Shown here: positions 52,217 to 62,065 of the stretch, in pieces
How positions within the stretch are numbered: position 1 is the stretch's first letter
Layout: every line of letters starts with the position of its first letter
From: Micromonospora rhizosphaerae
GTDB lineage: Bacteria > Actinomycetota > Actinomycetes > Mycobacteriales > Micromonosporaceae
DNA length: 64,000 nucleotides
Assembly: GCF_900091465.1 (NCBI RefSeq)
Contig: NZ_FMHV01000002.1
Location: 2,108,001 to 2,172,000 of the forward strand
Direction: 5' to 3'
The notes under the pieces: model-generated
What the model was told of the DNA's origin: nothing
Seen by the model: the letters and a program-made list of their open reading frames with translations, nothing else
The model's database searches: none
Translations under genes and position numbers: made by a program

Positions 52217-53089
52217 CCCGGCTCCACCGGGATGCGGGCGCGGACGCGGTACCCGCCGCCGAGCCGGCGCCGGGCGTCGAGGTCCCCGCCGTAGACAGTT
52301 ACCCGCTGCCGTAGCCCGAGCAGCCCCACGGCCCGCGCCGTCACCGCCGCCGGTAGCCCGCGCACCGGTCCCGTCGCCGGTCAGCACGCTCGGGCCGGTG
52401 TTGAGCACCTCGATGCGTAGGGAGCGCTCCGCGTAGCGGATAGTCACCTCGGCCTTCCCGCCGGCACCGTGCTTCAGTGCGTTGGTCAGGGCCTCCTGGA
52501 CGATGCGGTAGGCGGTGACGTCGATCCCGGTCGGCAGCGGTCGCGGTTCGCCCGAGATGCGCACGTCCACCGGCAGGCCGGCGAACGAGATGCGGTCGAT
52601 GAGCGGGCTGAGCCGGCTCAGGCTGGGCTGCGGCGCGAGGCCGCTTTGGTCGTCGCCCCGCTCGTCGTCGCCGTCCGCGGCCGGTGCCAGCAATCCGAGA
52701 AGATGCCGCAGCTCGGTCATGGTGTCCCGGCCGGCGGACTCGACCGCCGACAGTGCCGCCGCGGCCTCCTCCGGCATGCTCGCGAGCACCTCGCGCGCCG
52801 CCGCCGCCTGGACGATCATGAGACTGACGTTGTGGCTGACGATGTCGTGCAGCTCACGGGCGATCCGGGCCCGCTCGGCGTCGACGGCTGTCCGGGCCGC
52901 GCTCTCCCGCTCGCGTTCGAGCAGCCAGCCCCGCTCCTCTAGCGCGCGGTGGTGCCGGCGGCGCGCCCACAGGAACGCCACGCCGAGCCACGCGGCGACC
53001 GCGCAGGCCACCGTGAGAGCGCCGCCGAGCCACACCGTCCCCGATTGCACAACCACCACCTTCGCAGCTTCGCCCCGTCGCGGCATCAT
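52213..53089 (-). pseudogene. Histidine kinase (HisKA_3), C-terminus frameshifted
   Basis: One TM helix (VWLGGALTVACAVAAWLGVAFLWA), then HisKA_3: ARIARELHDIVSHNVSLMIVQAAAAREVLASMPEEAAA. The ATPase N-box is AYRIVQEALTNALKHGAGG. After GGGDGAGR the annotated frame becomes scrambled (GAARATAAGN). The other frame reads VGLLGLRQRVTVYGGDLDARRRLGGGYRVRARIPVEPG and ends at TGA 52213-52215, overlapping the regulator's ATG. One extra G in the GGGG run (52324-52327) explains this. Restoring it gives a normal kinase of about 290 residues. Confidence 0.82.
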
Positions 53090-53188
53090 CCCCGGTGTCC
53101 AGCCGCGTACATCCCCGGGATGACGCTGCCGCCGGGTTGCATCCGTGGGCCGATGCTTTGCCGGTACCGGCCCGCATAGCTTGCTGCC

Positions 53189-53881
53189 ATGACCATTGAC
53201 ACCTGCGTCGTACGGCTGGATGGCGTGCGCAAGGAGTATGGCGAGACGATCGCGCTGGACGGCGTGTCGCTGGAAATCCGCACCGGCGAGGCGGTCGCGG
53301 TGATGGGACCGTCCGGCTGCGGCAAGTCCACCCTGCTGAACATGATCGCCGGGCTGGACCGGCCGACGTCCGGGTCGGTGCACGTCCACGGGGAGGAGTT
53401 GGGGCGGCTCAACGAGACCAGGCTGGCCCTGTTTCGCCGGCACCGCATCGGCATGATCTTCCAGTTCTTCAACCTGCTCGATGACCTGCCGGCGCTGGAC
53501 AATGTGGCGCTCGCGGCGCAGCTGACCGGTACCGCCGCCGGGCCGGCGCGCAGGCGGGCGCTGGAGCTACTCGACGAGCTGGGCATCGCGGACCGGCGCA
53601 ACGTGTACCCGGCGGCGTTGAGCGGTGGCGAGCGGCAGCGGGTCGCCGTGGCGCGGGCGCTGATGAACCGCCCGGCGCTGCTGCTCGCGGACGAGCCGAC
53701 CGGCGCGCTGGACAGCCGCGCCGGCGAGCAGGTGATGGACCTGCTACTGGATCTCAACCAGATCGGGCAGACGCTGCTGATCGTCACGCACGACGAACGG
53801 CTCGCCACCCGGTGCGCGAGCCGTCTTGTCGAGCTCGCTGACGGCCGGATCGCCAACGAGCGCACCCTGGACCGGGTATGA
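53189..53881 (+). CDS. ABC transporter ATP-binding protein, MacB/LolD type
   Basis: 230 residues. Walker A is VMGPSGCGKSTLLNMIAGLDRPTSGSV, the Q-loop is IGMIFQFFNLLDDLPALDNVALAAQL, the signature is YPAALSGGERQRVAVARALMN, Walker B is ALLLADEPTGALDS, and the H-loop is TLLIVTHDERLA. These are characteristic of ATPases paired with FtsX-type permeases. Its stop overlaps the permease start. Confidence 0.95.
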   Translation: MTIDTCVVRLDGVRKEYGETIALDGVSLEIRTGEAVAVMGPSGCGKSTLLNMIAGLDRPTSGSVHVHGEELGRLNETRLALFRRHRIGMIFQFFNLLDDLPALDNVALAAQLTGTAAGPARRRALELLDELGIADRRNVYPAALSGGERQRVAVARALMNRPALLLADEPTGALDSRAGEQVMDLLLDLNQIGQTLLIVTHDERLATRCASRLVELADGRIANERTLDRV

Positions 53882-56247
53882 GCGCCGTGTGGCGGGCGGC
53901 CCAAGCCGCGGTACGGCGGCGCCGGCTGCAGACGTTCGTCATCGGCTTGGTCGTGCTGCTGTCGACCACGACCATGGTGGTCGCGCTGGTGCTGCTGGAG
54001 GCGTCCTCGGCGCCCTTCGACCGTGCCTTCGCCGCCCAGCGGGGCGCGCACGCGATCGCGGTGTTCGACCCGGCCAAGGTCACCGACGCGGAGCTCGCCG
54101 GCCGGCGTACCGGCGTGGCGGCGGCAGCGGGCCCGTTCGGGCAGGTGACGCTCGACCTCGGCGCGGGCGGCGGGCCCGGTCCGCGCGGGCCGCTCACCGT
54201 CGTGGGGCGCGCCGACCCGGGTGGCCAGGTTGACCGGCTCGACCTCTGGCAGGGGCGCTGGCCGACCGGACCCGGCGAAGTGGTGCTCAACCAGCCGCCG
54301 ATGGACGGCGCCGGCCCGCCGGGCGGCCTGCCCACCGAGGTCACGCTCGGCGGCAAGACGTTCGCGGTGGTCGGCCGGGCGTACAGCCTCGGCCAGACCG
54401 CGGACGCCTGGGTCACGCCGGAGCAGGTGGTCGCGCTGAAGCCGGCGGCGGTGCAGATGCTCTACCGGTTCACCGGGGACGTGTCGACGAAGGCCGCAGT
54501 CGAGGCGGACCTCGCCGCCATCACGAGCGGGCTGGCTCCCGCCGCATTGATCGCCGCCCAGCCGTACCTCGTCGTCAAGGACAAGGTGGCGTCGGACATC
54601 GGCGTGTACGTGCCGCTGCTCGCCACGTTCGGCGTGCTCGGGCTCGTCGTCGCGATCGTCATCGTGGGCAACGTGGTCAGCGGCGCGGTGGTCTCCGGGT
54701 TCCGGCACATCGGGGTGCTCAAGGCGCTCGGGTTCACGCCGCGGCAGGTGGTGGCGGTGTACCTCGTCATGGTGTCGGTGCCCGCCGTCGTGGGCTGCGT
54801 CCTCGGTACCGTGGCCGGCGTCCTCGCCGCTCAACCGCTGCTCAGCGAGGGGTTCGAGGGGCTCGGGCTCGGTGGCGGCATCGGCGCCGGCCCATGGGTG
54901 TGGGCGGCCGCGCTGCTGGGCGTGCCGCTCCTGGTCGCCGTGACCGCGCTGGTGCCGGCGATGCGGGCGCGGGGGCTGTCGGCGGCTGGGGCGATCAGCG
55001 CGGGCAGCGCACCCCGGACCGGTCGCGGCCTGCGGGTGCAGCGCCGCCTGGCCGGTGCCCGGTTGCCCCGATCGGTCAGCCTCGGGCTGGGGCTGCCGTT
55101 CGCGCGGCCGGGCCGGACCGCCTTCACGGTCGCGGCCGTCCTGCTGGGCGTGACCACGGTGACGTTCGCGACCGGGCTGGCCGACACATTGACCCGGATC
55201 TCCGCCATCGAGGACAGGGCGTCCGGGCAGATCGGCGTCCGGCCGTCTGACGGCCGAAGCCGGGTCGCCCCCGAGGGTCAGCCGCCCGACCCGGGTGCGG
55301 TGCCGTCGACGACCAACCGGACCGACGCGCAGGTGGAGGAGCTGCTGCGCGGCCTGCCGGACGTGGCGCGCGTGACGGCCATGCTGGGGATGCCGGTACC
55401 TGCGCTGGGGCAGACGCAGCCGCTGCCGGTGAACTTCGTGCGCGGCGACTCCTCATCGATGGGCTACGAGGACGAGCTCACCGCGGGCCGCTGGGTGAGG
55501 CGGACGGACGAGACGGTGGTGCCGTCGGAGGTACTGCGCGAGCGGGGGCTGGCGGTCGGCGAGCGGGTCACCCTGGAGCTCGACGGGCGGCGGATGGTGC
55601 TGACGATCGTGGGCGAGACGATGGACGGCGCCCCCGGTCCACCCGCCGCCTTCGTCGACTGGCGGATCCTGACCGAGCTGGCCCCGGACCGCGTCGTCCA
55701 GCCGTGGGAGGTTTACTACCAGGTCCAGCTGGTACGGGGCGGCGACGTCGCGTCGTACGTCGCAGCGGTCAAGGCCGCCGACCCGGGGATCGACGCCTGG
55801 GACACCTCGCAGCTAAGCGACTTCGCGGTGACCGTCATCAGTTTCTCGGCGATGCTAGCGCTGCTGCTGTCCATGGTCGCGGCGCTAGGTGTCTTCAACA
55901 CGGTCGTGCTCAACGTCCACGAGCGCCGCCGCGACCTCGGCATGCTGAAGTCGATCGGGATGACCCCGCGCCAGGTGGTGACGATGGTGCTGACCTCCAT
56001 GGCGCTGCTCGGCGCGGCCGGCGGGGTGCTCGGCATCCCGCTGGGGATCGTTGCGCACCGGTCCATCGTCCCGCTCACCGCCGATGCGGCCAAAGTCGCC
56101 ATCCCGGCCATCGTCCTGGACGTGTGGCACGCGCCGACACTGATCCTGTTGGCCATCGCCGGTGTCCTGATCGCGCTCGTCGGCGCACTGGTCCCGGCCC
56201 GCCGCGCGGCCCGCCTGAGGATCGCCGAGGTGCTCCACAACGAGTGA
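53878..56247 (+). CDS. FtsX-like ABC permease (two FtsX domains)
   Basis: 789 residues. An N-terminal TM helix, a large extracytoplasmic MacB_PCD-like domain, a first FtsX unit (VPLLATFGVLGLVVAIVIVGNVVSGAVVSGFRHIGVLKALGFTPRQVVAVYLVM), then a second TM and extracytoplasmic block (LGLPFARPGRTAFTVAAVLLGVTTVTFATGLADTL), and a C-terminal FtsX unit (LLSMVAALGVFNTVVLNVHERRRDLGMLKSIGMTPRQVVTMVL). With the ATPase and two-component system it resembles antimicrobial-peptide detection or lipid-extraction modules. Substrate unknown. Confidence 0.93.
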   Translation: MSAVWRAAQAAVRRRRLQTFVIGLVVLLSTTTMVVALVLLEASSAPFDRAFAAQRGAHAIAVFDPAKVTDAELAGRRTGVAAAAGPFGQVTLDLGAGGGPGPRGPLTVVGRADPGGQVDRLDLWQGRWPTGPGEVVLNQPPMDGAGPPGGLPTEVTLGGKTFAVVGRAYSLGQTADAWVTPEQVVALKPAAVQMLYRFTGDVSTKAAVEADLAAITSGLAPAALIAAQPYLVVKDKVASDIGVYVPLLATFGVLGLVVAIVIVGNVVSGAVVSGFRHIGVLKALGFTPRQVVAVYLVMVSVPAVVGCVLGTVAGVLAAQPLLSEGFEGLGLGGGIGAGPWVWAAALLGVPLLVAVTALVPAMRARGLSAAGAISAGSAPRTGRGLRVQRRLAGARLPRSVSLGLGLPFARPGRTAFTVAAVLLGVTTVTFATGLADTLTRISAIEDRASGQIGVRPSDGRSRVAPEGQPPDPGAVPSTTNRTDAQVEELLRGLPDVARVTAMLGMPVPALGQTQPLPVNFVRGDSSSMGYEDELTAGRWVRRTDETVVPSEVLRERGLAVGERVTLELDGRRMVLTIVGETMDGAPGPPAAFVDWRILTELAPDRVVQPWEVYYQVQLVRGGDVASYVAAVKAADPGIDAWDTSQLSDFAVTVISFSAMLALLLSMVAALGVFNTVVLNVHERRRDLGMLKSIGMTPRQVVTMVLTSMALLGAAGGVLGIPLGIVAHRSIVPLTADAAKVAIPAIVLDVWHAPTLILLAIAGVLIALVGALVPARRAARLRIAEVLHNE

Positions 56248-56284
56248 GCCGTCCGCTAGCGGGTGGGGTCGCCCCGTGACCCCA

Positions 56285-56460
56285 CCCCAGGCAGAGTTGA
56301 GCGGGTAGTTGCACAGCAGCCAGCCGCCATCCACGTCGGCTAGGGCGTCAGCGATGGCCTTCGTGGTCAGCTGATCCGGGACAAGGTGCCCAGCCTGCAT
56401 ATACCGGTTCATCTGTTCGCCTAAGGGCGTCCGCAGTTGCACGTGCTCGCGGCAGACATT
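56285..56460 (-). pseudogene. Adenylate-kinase-like remnant
   Basis: The minus-strand frame LRTPLGEQMNRYMQAGHLVPDQLTTKAIADALADVDGGWLLCNYPLN matches the middle of adenylate kinases (TPLG-x-x-V-x-x-Y-x-x-G-x-LVPDE, then G-x-LLDGYPR). The P-loop and C-terminus are missing. Confidence 0.6.
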
Positions 56461-56517
56461 GCCCGGGCCTGCGTGCTCCCATGTGCGAGTGGCCGGCGAA
56501 GGGCAACGCTACAGCAC

Positions 56518-56556
56518 GCGTGAAGCATCAGGTGGGACGCATGCGTGAAGCATCAG
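56518..56556 (+). repeat. 14-bp direct repeat
   Basis: GCGTGAAGCATCAG at 56518-56531 and 56543-56556, 25 bp apart, in an otherwise gene-free stretch (56461-56747) before the HIT gene. Confidence 0.5.
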
Positions 56557-56747
56557 CCGGGGCACGACATGGTCCCGACGTGTGTGTGATCCGACAACAG
56601 GTCCGCGACACATGTCCGCCAACTGATGTGCGACAGATCCAGCGGTCTAGGGGCGGCAGGTTGGCCGCCGGCGAAACGTCCGATGTGCGGATGTTCCGCC
56701 GTGCCGGCACTTCGCGGCGAAGGTCAGGGCTTTGACAGACTCACGGC

Positions 56748-57101
56748 ATGGCTTCCCTGCATGAGACGTACGAGGGTGATGACTTCTACTGCGATGTGGC
56801 CCTGCCGAACATCGACAGCTTGGACGTGATCCACGAGACTCGCGGCGTGCTCGCCTATCACCACACCCGTCCGTTCTGGCAGACACACATCGTGGTGGTG
56901 CCGAAGCGACACGTTAAGTCTCTGACAACGCTAACAACGGCCGACGAGCCTCTGGTGCGAGAGTTCCTTGCCGTGGTGGCCATTGTCGCTGCCAAAATTG
57001 AGGACGAGCACGGGGCGGCCAGGGTGCTCACTAATCTCGGTGGGTACCAGGACTCGAAACACCTTCACGTGCACGTGAGCAGCGGGGAGAGCATTCGCTA
57101 G
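56748..57101 (+). CDS. HIT-family protein
   Basis: 117 residues, histidine-triad nucleotide hydrolase family. YHHTRPFWQTHIVVVPKRHVKSLTTL is the N-terminal half. The triad is GGYQDSKHLHVHVSSGESIR (H-x-H-x-H). Acts on AMP-linked substrates in known members. Slightly shorter C-terminus than many HIT proteins but complete at the triad. Confidence 0.88.
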   Translation: MASLHETYEGDDFYCDVALPNIDSLDVIHETRGVLAYHHTRPFWQTHIVVVPKRHVKSLTTLTTADEPLVREFLAVVAIVAAKIEDEHGAARVLTNLGGYQDSKHLHVHVSSGESIR

Positions 57102-57236
57102 TCGACGGCTTCCCCTCATGCCGAAAGTCGCTTGCCGACGGCTGGCCGGTGGCGCTCGGGCGCGTTCCACATGGATCAGCGGTTGTGCCCAGTGGCTTAA
57201 GATCGCTATCTCGGCGTGGCAGGGAGGTGGTTGAAG

Positions 57237-57608
57237 TGGCCGGTGTGGTGCTGGTTCACGGCTTACATCACCGCCACGGATGTCCTTTATGCCGACTGCC
57301 CTGAGCACCTCGCTGGCTGGGCGGTTGGGCTGCTGCGCGCTCAAGCGTCTGGCGGCGGGCGGGGCGTCCCTGAGCATCACAGCTGGAAGCACAGACCCTC
57401 CACCTACGTCGTCTGCACACAAGATCGGGCAATCGACGCCGGCCTGCAACGGATGATGGCTGCGCGCTGCGACTCCATTCGCGAGTGGCAGTCAGGTCAT
57501 TCACCGTTAATCGGACGACCCGAGCTGGTCATTGACCTTGTGGAGGAACTGCTCGACGCCTCCGACATCCCGGGCAGAGCCGGCGGGGCAATCACAACCA
57601 TTCGTTGA
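57237..57608 (+). pseudogene. Alpha/beta-hydrolase remnant
   Basis: GTG at 57237 begins VAGVVLVHGLHHRHG, the start of an alpha/beta hydrolase, in one frame. The downstream part, VLYADCPEHLAGWAVGLLRAQ and PSTYVVCTQDRAIDAGLQRMMAARCDSIREWQSGHSPLIGRPELVIDLVEELL, lies in another. The central part with the nucleophile is deleted. Confidence 0.7.
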
Positions 57609-57811
57609 TGGCGGTGGGGGTGACATCCGCATCTGCCCGCAGGGCGAGTGGGTTTTTCCAGCGATCCGTCGATGGCTCGGAGAGGGCGGCAGCACCGCTT
57701 GATCAGCTGCAGGCTCACGCCGAGATCGGGGGGTATTCGTCCGGCTCGGCCACTGGGGCCGGGAGACCTTCGCCGACGGATTGTAAGGGTCGGCATGGTC
57801 GGTCGGTGAGG

Positions 57812-59137
57812 TCAGGCCGTCCCGGCGGGTATCCGAGGGCGCTGTCCGCTCGGTGGCCTGCGGCGTAGGTCGAACGTGTCTGGGTGCCGGGCGAACGCCC
57901 AGGTGCTAAAGGCGAAAGCCACCAGGCACAGCGCTGCCGGGACGAGGAAGCCGATCTGGTGTCCCAGCGTGGCAACGGACACCATGGCCACGAGACTTCC
58001 GTTGATGGTCGCCACGTTCTCATGACTGAGGTATATCGACGTGGCCATGCCGGCACGACCTGCCATCAACCGCTGGGCGAGGTCGATGCCGGCTATGACC
58101 GTGGCGGCGCCGAAAACCGCGTAGACGACCTGCAGCAGCATCAGCAGCCCAGGTGTGGTGACAACGACGAGGCCGCCGTAGTAGACCACGCTGGCGGCAG
58201 CGCCCACCAGGAACACTTTGCCGCGTCCCCAGCGCACGGCCGCAAACGCCATCGTCGGCATGAGGACCAGTTCGCACAGTGGCGGTAGCGCGAGCGCGAA
58301 TCCAGTCAGTTGCAGCGGGCCGTGCAGGGACACGGTCATTAGGATCGGTAGCTGGGACAGCACCATGACGCGTCCGCTGGAGAACAGCACCATGACGACC
58401 ACGAGGATCAGCAGTAGCCGTTGACCACCGGCTGTCCTCTCCCGGACACCGTGCCTGCCATCGTTGTTCTCATCCATGAGCGGCTGTGGTTCCGCGGTGG
58501 CGACGGCGCCGCGCCCGCGCAGCAGGTACCACGACAGCGCCAGACAGCCGAGGCAGACGACGGCCACGACCCGGAAGAGCGGACGCGCCCCGAGATAGGC
58601 CAGGCCGAGACCGCCGATGCCGAATCCGGTGAACGAACCGATGGACAAAACGATGCGCATCATGGCAATCACGGCGGTGGAGGTGGCGGTGCCGTCTCGG
58701 CGTTCGACGAGGTCACGCGCGTAAGCCATCAACTGCGCGTTGGGGACGCCAACCGCGCAGAAGAAGACGACCCCGACGGCGAGCATCGCCGGGTACGACC
58801 GCACGCTCGCCAATATCGCGTAGCCGATGCCCAGCCACGCAAGGCTCGCCGGAATGATCACTCGTCGGACGCCACCACGGTCGGAGACGTGGCCCGTTGC
58901 GAGCATCACCGCCATGCTGGCTAGCGCGACGACGACGAAATTGACCGTCACCATGGTGTCCGAGGCGCCCAGCTCGTCCCGGGCGAACAACGACAAAGCG
59001 CCGAGCGCCGCGAACGACGCCGTCGAGCTGACCAGCATCAGCATCATCAATGGCCGGTACGGCGCTGTGGCACGCCACGCAATCCCGAACCGGCCATTAC
59101 CCCAGGCGCCCCGCCGAGCGTCGGTCTCCGCCACCAC
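57812..59137 (-). CDS. MFS transporter
   Basis: About 441 residues with 12 TM helices. Motif-A-like LATGHVSDRGGVRRVIIPASLAWLG lies between TM2 and TM3, with a central cytoplasmic loop (EPQPLMDENNDGRHGVRERTAGG). Overall it resembles sugar-efflux/drug MFS members (SetA-like). GTG near 59137 with GGGAGG upstream is preferred to ATG 59179. Substrate unknown. Confidence 0.85.
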   Translation of the reverse strand: MVAETDARRGAWGNGRFGIAWRATAPYRPLMMLMLVSSTASFAALGALSLFARDELGASDTMVTVNFVVVALASMAVMLATGHVSDRGGVRRVIIPASLAWLGIGYAILASVRSYPAMLAVGVVFFCAVGVPNAQLMAYARDLVERRDGTATSTAVIAMMRIVLSIGSFTGFGIGGLGLAYLGARPLFRVVAVVCLGCLALSWYLLRGRGAVATAEPQPLMDENNDGRHGVRERTAGGQRLLLILVVVMVLFSSGRVMVLSQLPILMTVSLHGPLQLTGFALALPPLCELVLMPTMAFAAVRWGRGKVFLVGAAASVVYYGGLVVVTTPGLLMLLQVVYAVFGAATVIAGIDLAQRLMAGRAGMATSIYLSHENVATINGSLVAMVSVATLGHQIGFLVPAALCLVAFAFSTWAFARHPDTFDLRRRPPSGQRPRIPAGTA

Positions 59138-59471
59138 CAACACCTCCCGTCTGACGTCGGACCGGTGGCCACTGGCCACGTGACCTACCTACCCGCGGCG
59201 CTTCCAACGACGTGAGCGCAGCCTTCCAGAGTCGCCCCAGCATCAGGTCGCCGACAAGGTCCTGTCCGACGGCTGCGCCAGCACGGAGGCAGCCCGTTGG
59301 TGGAGCGCACCCTGCTACGCAAACATTCGATCCAGCCGCGAGTGGAGCTACTCCCTTCCTAAACCGCTTGCCGCTCCTAGCCTTGGCTCCTACCTGAATC
59401 CAACCCCATGAAGCAGCACGACGAGCCGAACCAGCAGCGGACTGCTGCAACCGAGGCGGTGGCTCAGTCTC

Positions 59472-59885
59472 CTACGTGGTAGCGCAGCCGGCCGCCTCGG
59501 TCGACGCCGGGCGTGGGCGGGGGCAGAGGCAGAACGGATGGCCTGCTGGGTCGGCCAAGACGCGGAAGCGCGCCAGATCTGGTTGCCCGGCCAACCTCGT
59601 CGCGCCCAGTTCGACGACCATCCGCTCCGCCTCCTCCAGGTCGTCGACGCGCAGGTGCAGGTGAAACTGCATGGACGAGGCAGGGTCGGGCCAGGCCGGC
59701 GGTTGGTGGCCCGGCGCCAACTGGAACGACAGGTGCAGTGACGCGTCCTGACCCGGCCCGATGGAGTACCAATCTGGGGAGGCGTACACGATCGGCCAGC
59801 CGGTGACCGCGCTGTAGAAGCCTGCCAGCGCGGCCGGATCGGGGCATTCCAGGGCGATGCCGCTGAGTTGGGCGATGCCTGCCAC
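59472..59885 (-). CDS. VOC-family protein (glyoxalase/bleomycin resistance-like)
   Basis: 137 residues. QLSGIALECPDPAALAGFYSAVTGWPIVYASPDWYSIG is the first beta-alpha-beta module, MQFHLHLRVDDLEEAERMVVELGATRLAGQ the second, and RVLADPAGHPFCLCPRPRP the end. Two-module fold of the actinobacterial DUF-type glyoxalases. Substrate unknown. Confidence 0.88.
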   Translation of the reverse strand: MAGIAQLSGIALECPDPAALAGFYSAVTGWPIVYASPDWYSIGPGQDASLHLSFQLAPGHQPPAWPDPASSMQFHLHLRVDDLEEAERMVVELGATRLAGQPDLARFRVLADPAGHPFCLCPRPRPASTEAAGCATT

Positions 59886-60351
59886 GCGGCAAGCCTAAGC
59901 GATTCGCGCTGCCGATCATGGCGCGAGACGGATCGAGCGCACCAGGACAACGGACGACGCGACGCACAGCACCCGGAGCCCGGTACAGCAGCGGGGTACA
60001 GCAACCGACCAGCCCGAACCGGGCCGACCGAGGCCGCGACGCGCCGCTGACCCGTACGCGCCCGCGTTGTCCGACCGGGTCACTCCAACACCATAGGTTC
60101 ATGGCTACGGCGACGACCAGGCCGAGGCCGGAGGCAGCAACGAGGCAGCAAGCGCTTTGATCCAGGCGGGTACGAGGCGGCAGAGGACGCTTAGCGTCAG
60201 CCGCTCGACCGTGGTCGGCAACGATCGGCACGAGACGACGAGGTGTATCCGGCTCCCCCGACGGGGGTCATCCTCGCGGCGGAACACCCAGCCAGCAGCA
60301 GAGATAGCGCTGAACTGCCGAAACGGACCCGACGGTGGCAGGAGATGCGGA
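59886..60351. other. 466-bp gap without a supported gene
   Basis: Several short open frames exist on both strands, but none has a recognisable domain or well-placed ribosome-binding site. No repeat or clear hairpin stands out. Confidence 0.4.
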
Positions 60352-60771
60352 ATGGTAGTTCCGCAGGGTGCCGTGCGGGGGTGTCGGGTGTTGACCAAGG
60401 AGATCATCCAGACGATCGGGACGCTTCTGGACCTCGCCGGAGTACTGGTTATCGCAGTGGGCGTCACTATCGCCACCGTCGTCTTCGCGCTGGGCTGGTG
60501 GCGGACCCGTCGGCTGGTCGACGTCTACCCGCCGTACCGGCAGGGCGTCGGGCGGGCCATCCTGCTCGGCCTTGAGTTCCTGGTCGGTGGCGACATCATC
60601 CGTTCGGTGGCGGTCTCACCCACCTTCAACAGCGTCGGTGTGCTGGCCCTGATCGTGCTGGTCCGGACCTTCCTCAGCCTCTCGCTGCAGGTGGAGCTCG
60701 GCGGACGCTGGCCCTGGCAGGGCAACGGACCGGTAAGTGGTCCGGACGTAAGCGCCCGCCCGGGACGGTGA
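60352..60771 (+). CDS. DUF1622 membrane protein
   Basis: 139 residues. Three TM helices: DLAGVLVIAVGVTIATVVFALGWW, AILLGLEFLVGGDIIRSVAV, and GVLALIVLVRTFLSLSLQVELGGRWPW. The LGLEFLVGGDII and VRTFLSLSLQVE phrases identify DUF1622. ATG at 60352 has AGGAG upstream. Function unknown. Confidence 0.88.
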   Translation: MVVPQGAVRGCRVLTKEIIQTIGTLLDLAGVLVIAVGVTIATVVFALGWWRTRRLVDVYPPYRQGVGRAILLGLEFLVGGDIIRSVAVSPTFNSVGVLALIVLVRTFLSLSLQVELGGRWPWQGNGPVSGPDVSARPGR

Positions 60772-61125
60772 GGTGACTCCGGGTGCACTTGTTGTACCCG
60801 ACACGCAGGATCCCTGCCGTGGGCCTGGCGGAAGGGCTTCGTGCTTGAGTGCAGGTGGCGGCCGGTCCCGCCGGGCCATGCGGCCCCATGCCCCATTCCA
60901 CCAGCGGCCGTGTCCACCCCCAGCACCCTAGTCGAACATGCGTTCGATCGGGCCGGCCGTCGGCCGTGTCGGGTCTCGGGACGTGCGTGACAGGTATGGG
61001 TAGACGATCTCCGCTTTGGCGATTGGCAGAAACCGCGACAAAGTTGCCGCAGGTGTGGACGAGCAGGGGCTGGTGGCGGGCGAACGGCTTGAGTCTCCAT
61101 CAGGGGGAGGCGCGAGGGTGATGGC
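60772..61125. other. 354-bp gap with a degraded repeat of the 43.1-kb gene
   Basis: The minus strand at 60868-60960 aligns with the distal part of the frame-disrupted gene near 43100-43200 (shared GGCCGCATGGCCCGGCGGGA and neighbouring bases), but contains a stop. Otherwise nothing is supported here. Confidence 0.45.
61089..61119 (+). promoter_or_regulatory. Possible MerR-type autoregulatory promoter
   Basis: TTGAGT (61089-61094) is followed by a 19-bp spacer. An imperfect dyad GTCTCC/GGAGGC (61093-61098, 61106-61111) overlaps it. It lies only about 7-35 bp before the MerR gene start. Confidence 0.35.
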
Positions 61126-62064
61126 ATGAACGGCGACACGCTCTACACGATCGGCGATCTGGCGCGGCGGACCGGGCTGACGGTCAAGACCATCCGGTTC
61201 TACTCCGACCGCGGGATCGTGCCGCCGACTGACCGCAGCCCGACCGGCTACCGCCTCTACGGGATCGAGGCCGTCGCACGCTTGGACCTCGTGCGGACGC
61301 TGCGCGACCTGGGATTGGACCTTGCCACGATCCGCAAGGTCGTGGACCGGGAGATCTCGCTCCAAGAGGTCGCCGCAGCGCACGCCGAAGCACTGGCGGT
61401 GCAGATCCGAATGCTGCGCCGACGGCGCGCGGTGTTGACGGCAGTGGCCAAGCGCGGGTCCACCCCTGAGGAGATGGATCTCATGCACAAGCTGGCTAAG
61501 CTCTCCGAGGATGAACGGCAGCGCCTGATCAGCGAATTTCTTGACGCTGCCTTCGGCGGCCTGGAAGCCAACCCTGAGTTCGCGGGGATCATGCGCTCGA
61601 TGACGCCCGAGCTGCCCGACAACCCCGAGGCCGAGCAGGTCCAGGCGTGGGTCGAGCTGGCCGAACTGTCCCAGGACCCGGACTTTCGCGCCGGCATGCG
61701 GCGTGTGGCTGAGCAACACGCGGCCGACCGTGCCCATGGCAACACTTTGGGCGTGCGCCGTGATGCTGTCGCGATGGTCCGGGACCAGGTCGTGCCAGCC
61801 CTGGTGGCTGGCATCGACCCGGTGTCACCGCAGGCCGATCCTGTCGTCGCAGCGGTGATGGATCAGTACGCGCGCGATTGCGGTCGCCCCGACGACGTCG
61901 ACCTTCGGCGCTGGTTGTTGGTCCGGCTGGAGTGTGCGAGCGACCCGCGCAGGGAGCGGTACCTGCAGCTGCTTTCTGTGATCAACGGCTGGCCGGCGAC
62001 CGAAAGCCTGGGGCCGGTGTTCCACTGGACCATCCGGGCCTTGAGTGCCCGGACACCAACGTAG
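61126..62064 (+). CDS. MerR-family transcriptional regulator with large C-terminal domain
   Basis: 312 residues. The N-terminal MerR HTH is LYTIGDLARRTGLTVKTIRFYSDRGIVPPTDRSPTGYRLYG, followed by a dimerisation helix (about 80-120). The C-terminal domain of about 180 residues is helical and acidic, not a cysteine metal site. It resembles TipA-like or BltR-type effector domains only in layout. Ligand unknown. Confidence 0.88.
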   Translation: MNGDTLYTIGDLARRTGLTVKTIRFYSDRGIVPPTDRSPTGYRLYGIEAVARLDLVRTLRDLGLDLATIRKVVDREISLQEVAAAHAEALAVQIRMLRRRRAVLTAVAKRGSTPEEMDLMHKLAKLSEDERQRLISEFLDAAFGGLEANPEFAGIMRSMTPELPDNPEAEQVQAWVELAELSQDPDFRAGMRRVAEQHAADRAHGNTLGVRRDAVAMVRDQVVPALVAGIDPVSPQADPVVAAVMDQYARDCGRPDDVDLRRWLLVRLECASDPRRERYLQLLSVINGWPATESLGPVFHWTIRALSARTPT

Positions 62065-62065
62065 C

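Noticed and set aside
51398..53443. A genuine hybrid histidine kinase
   Set aside because: The kinase G2-box region makes sense only in the other frame, which ends at a TGA overlapping the regulator's ATG, so the fusion is due to a one-base indel.
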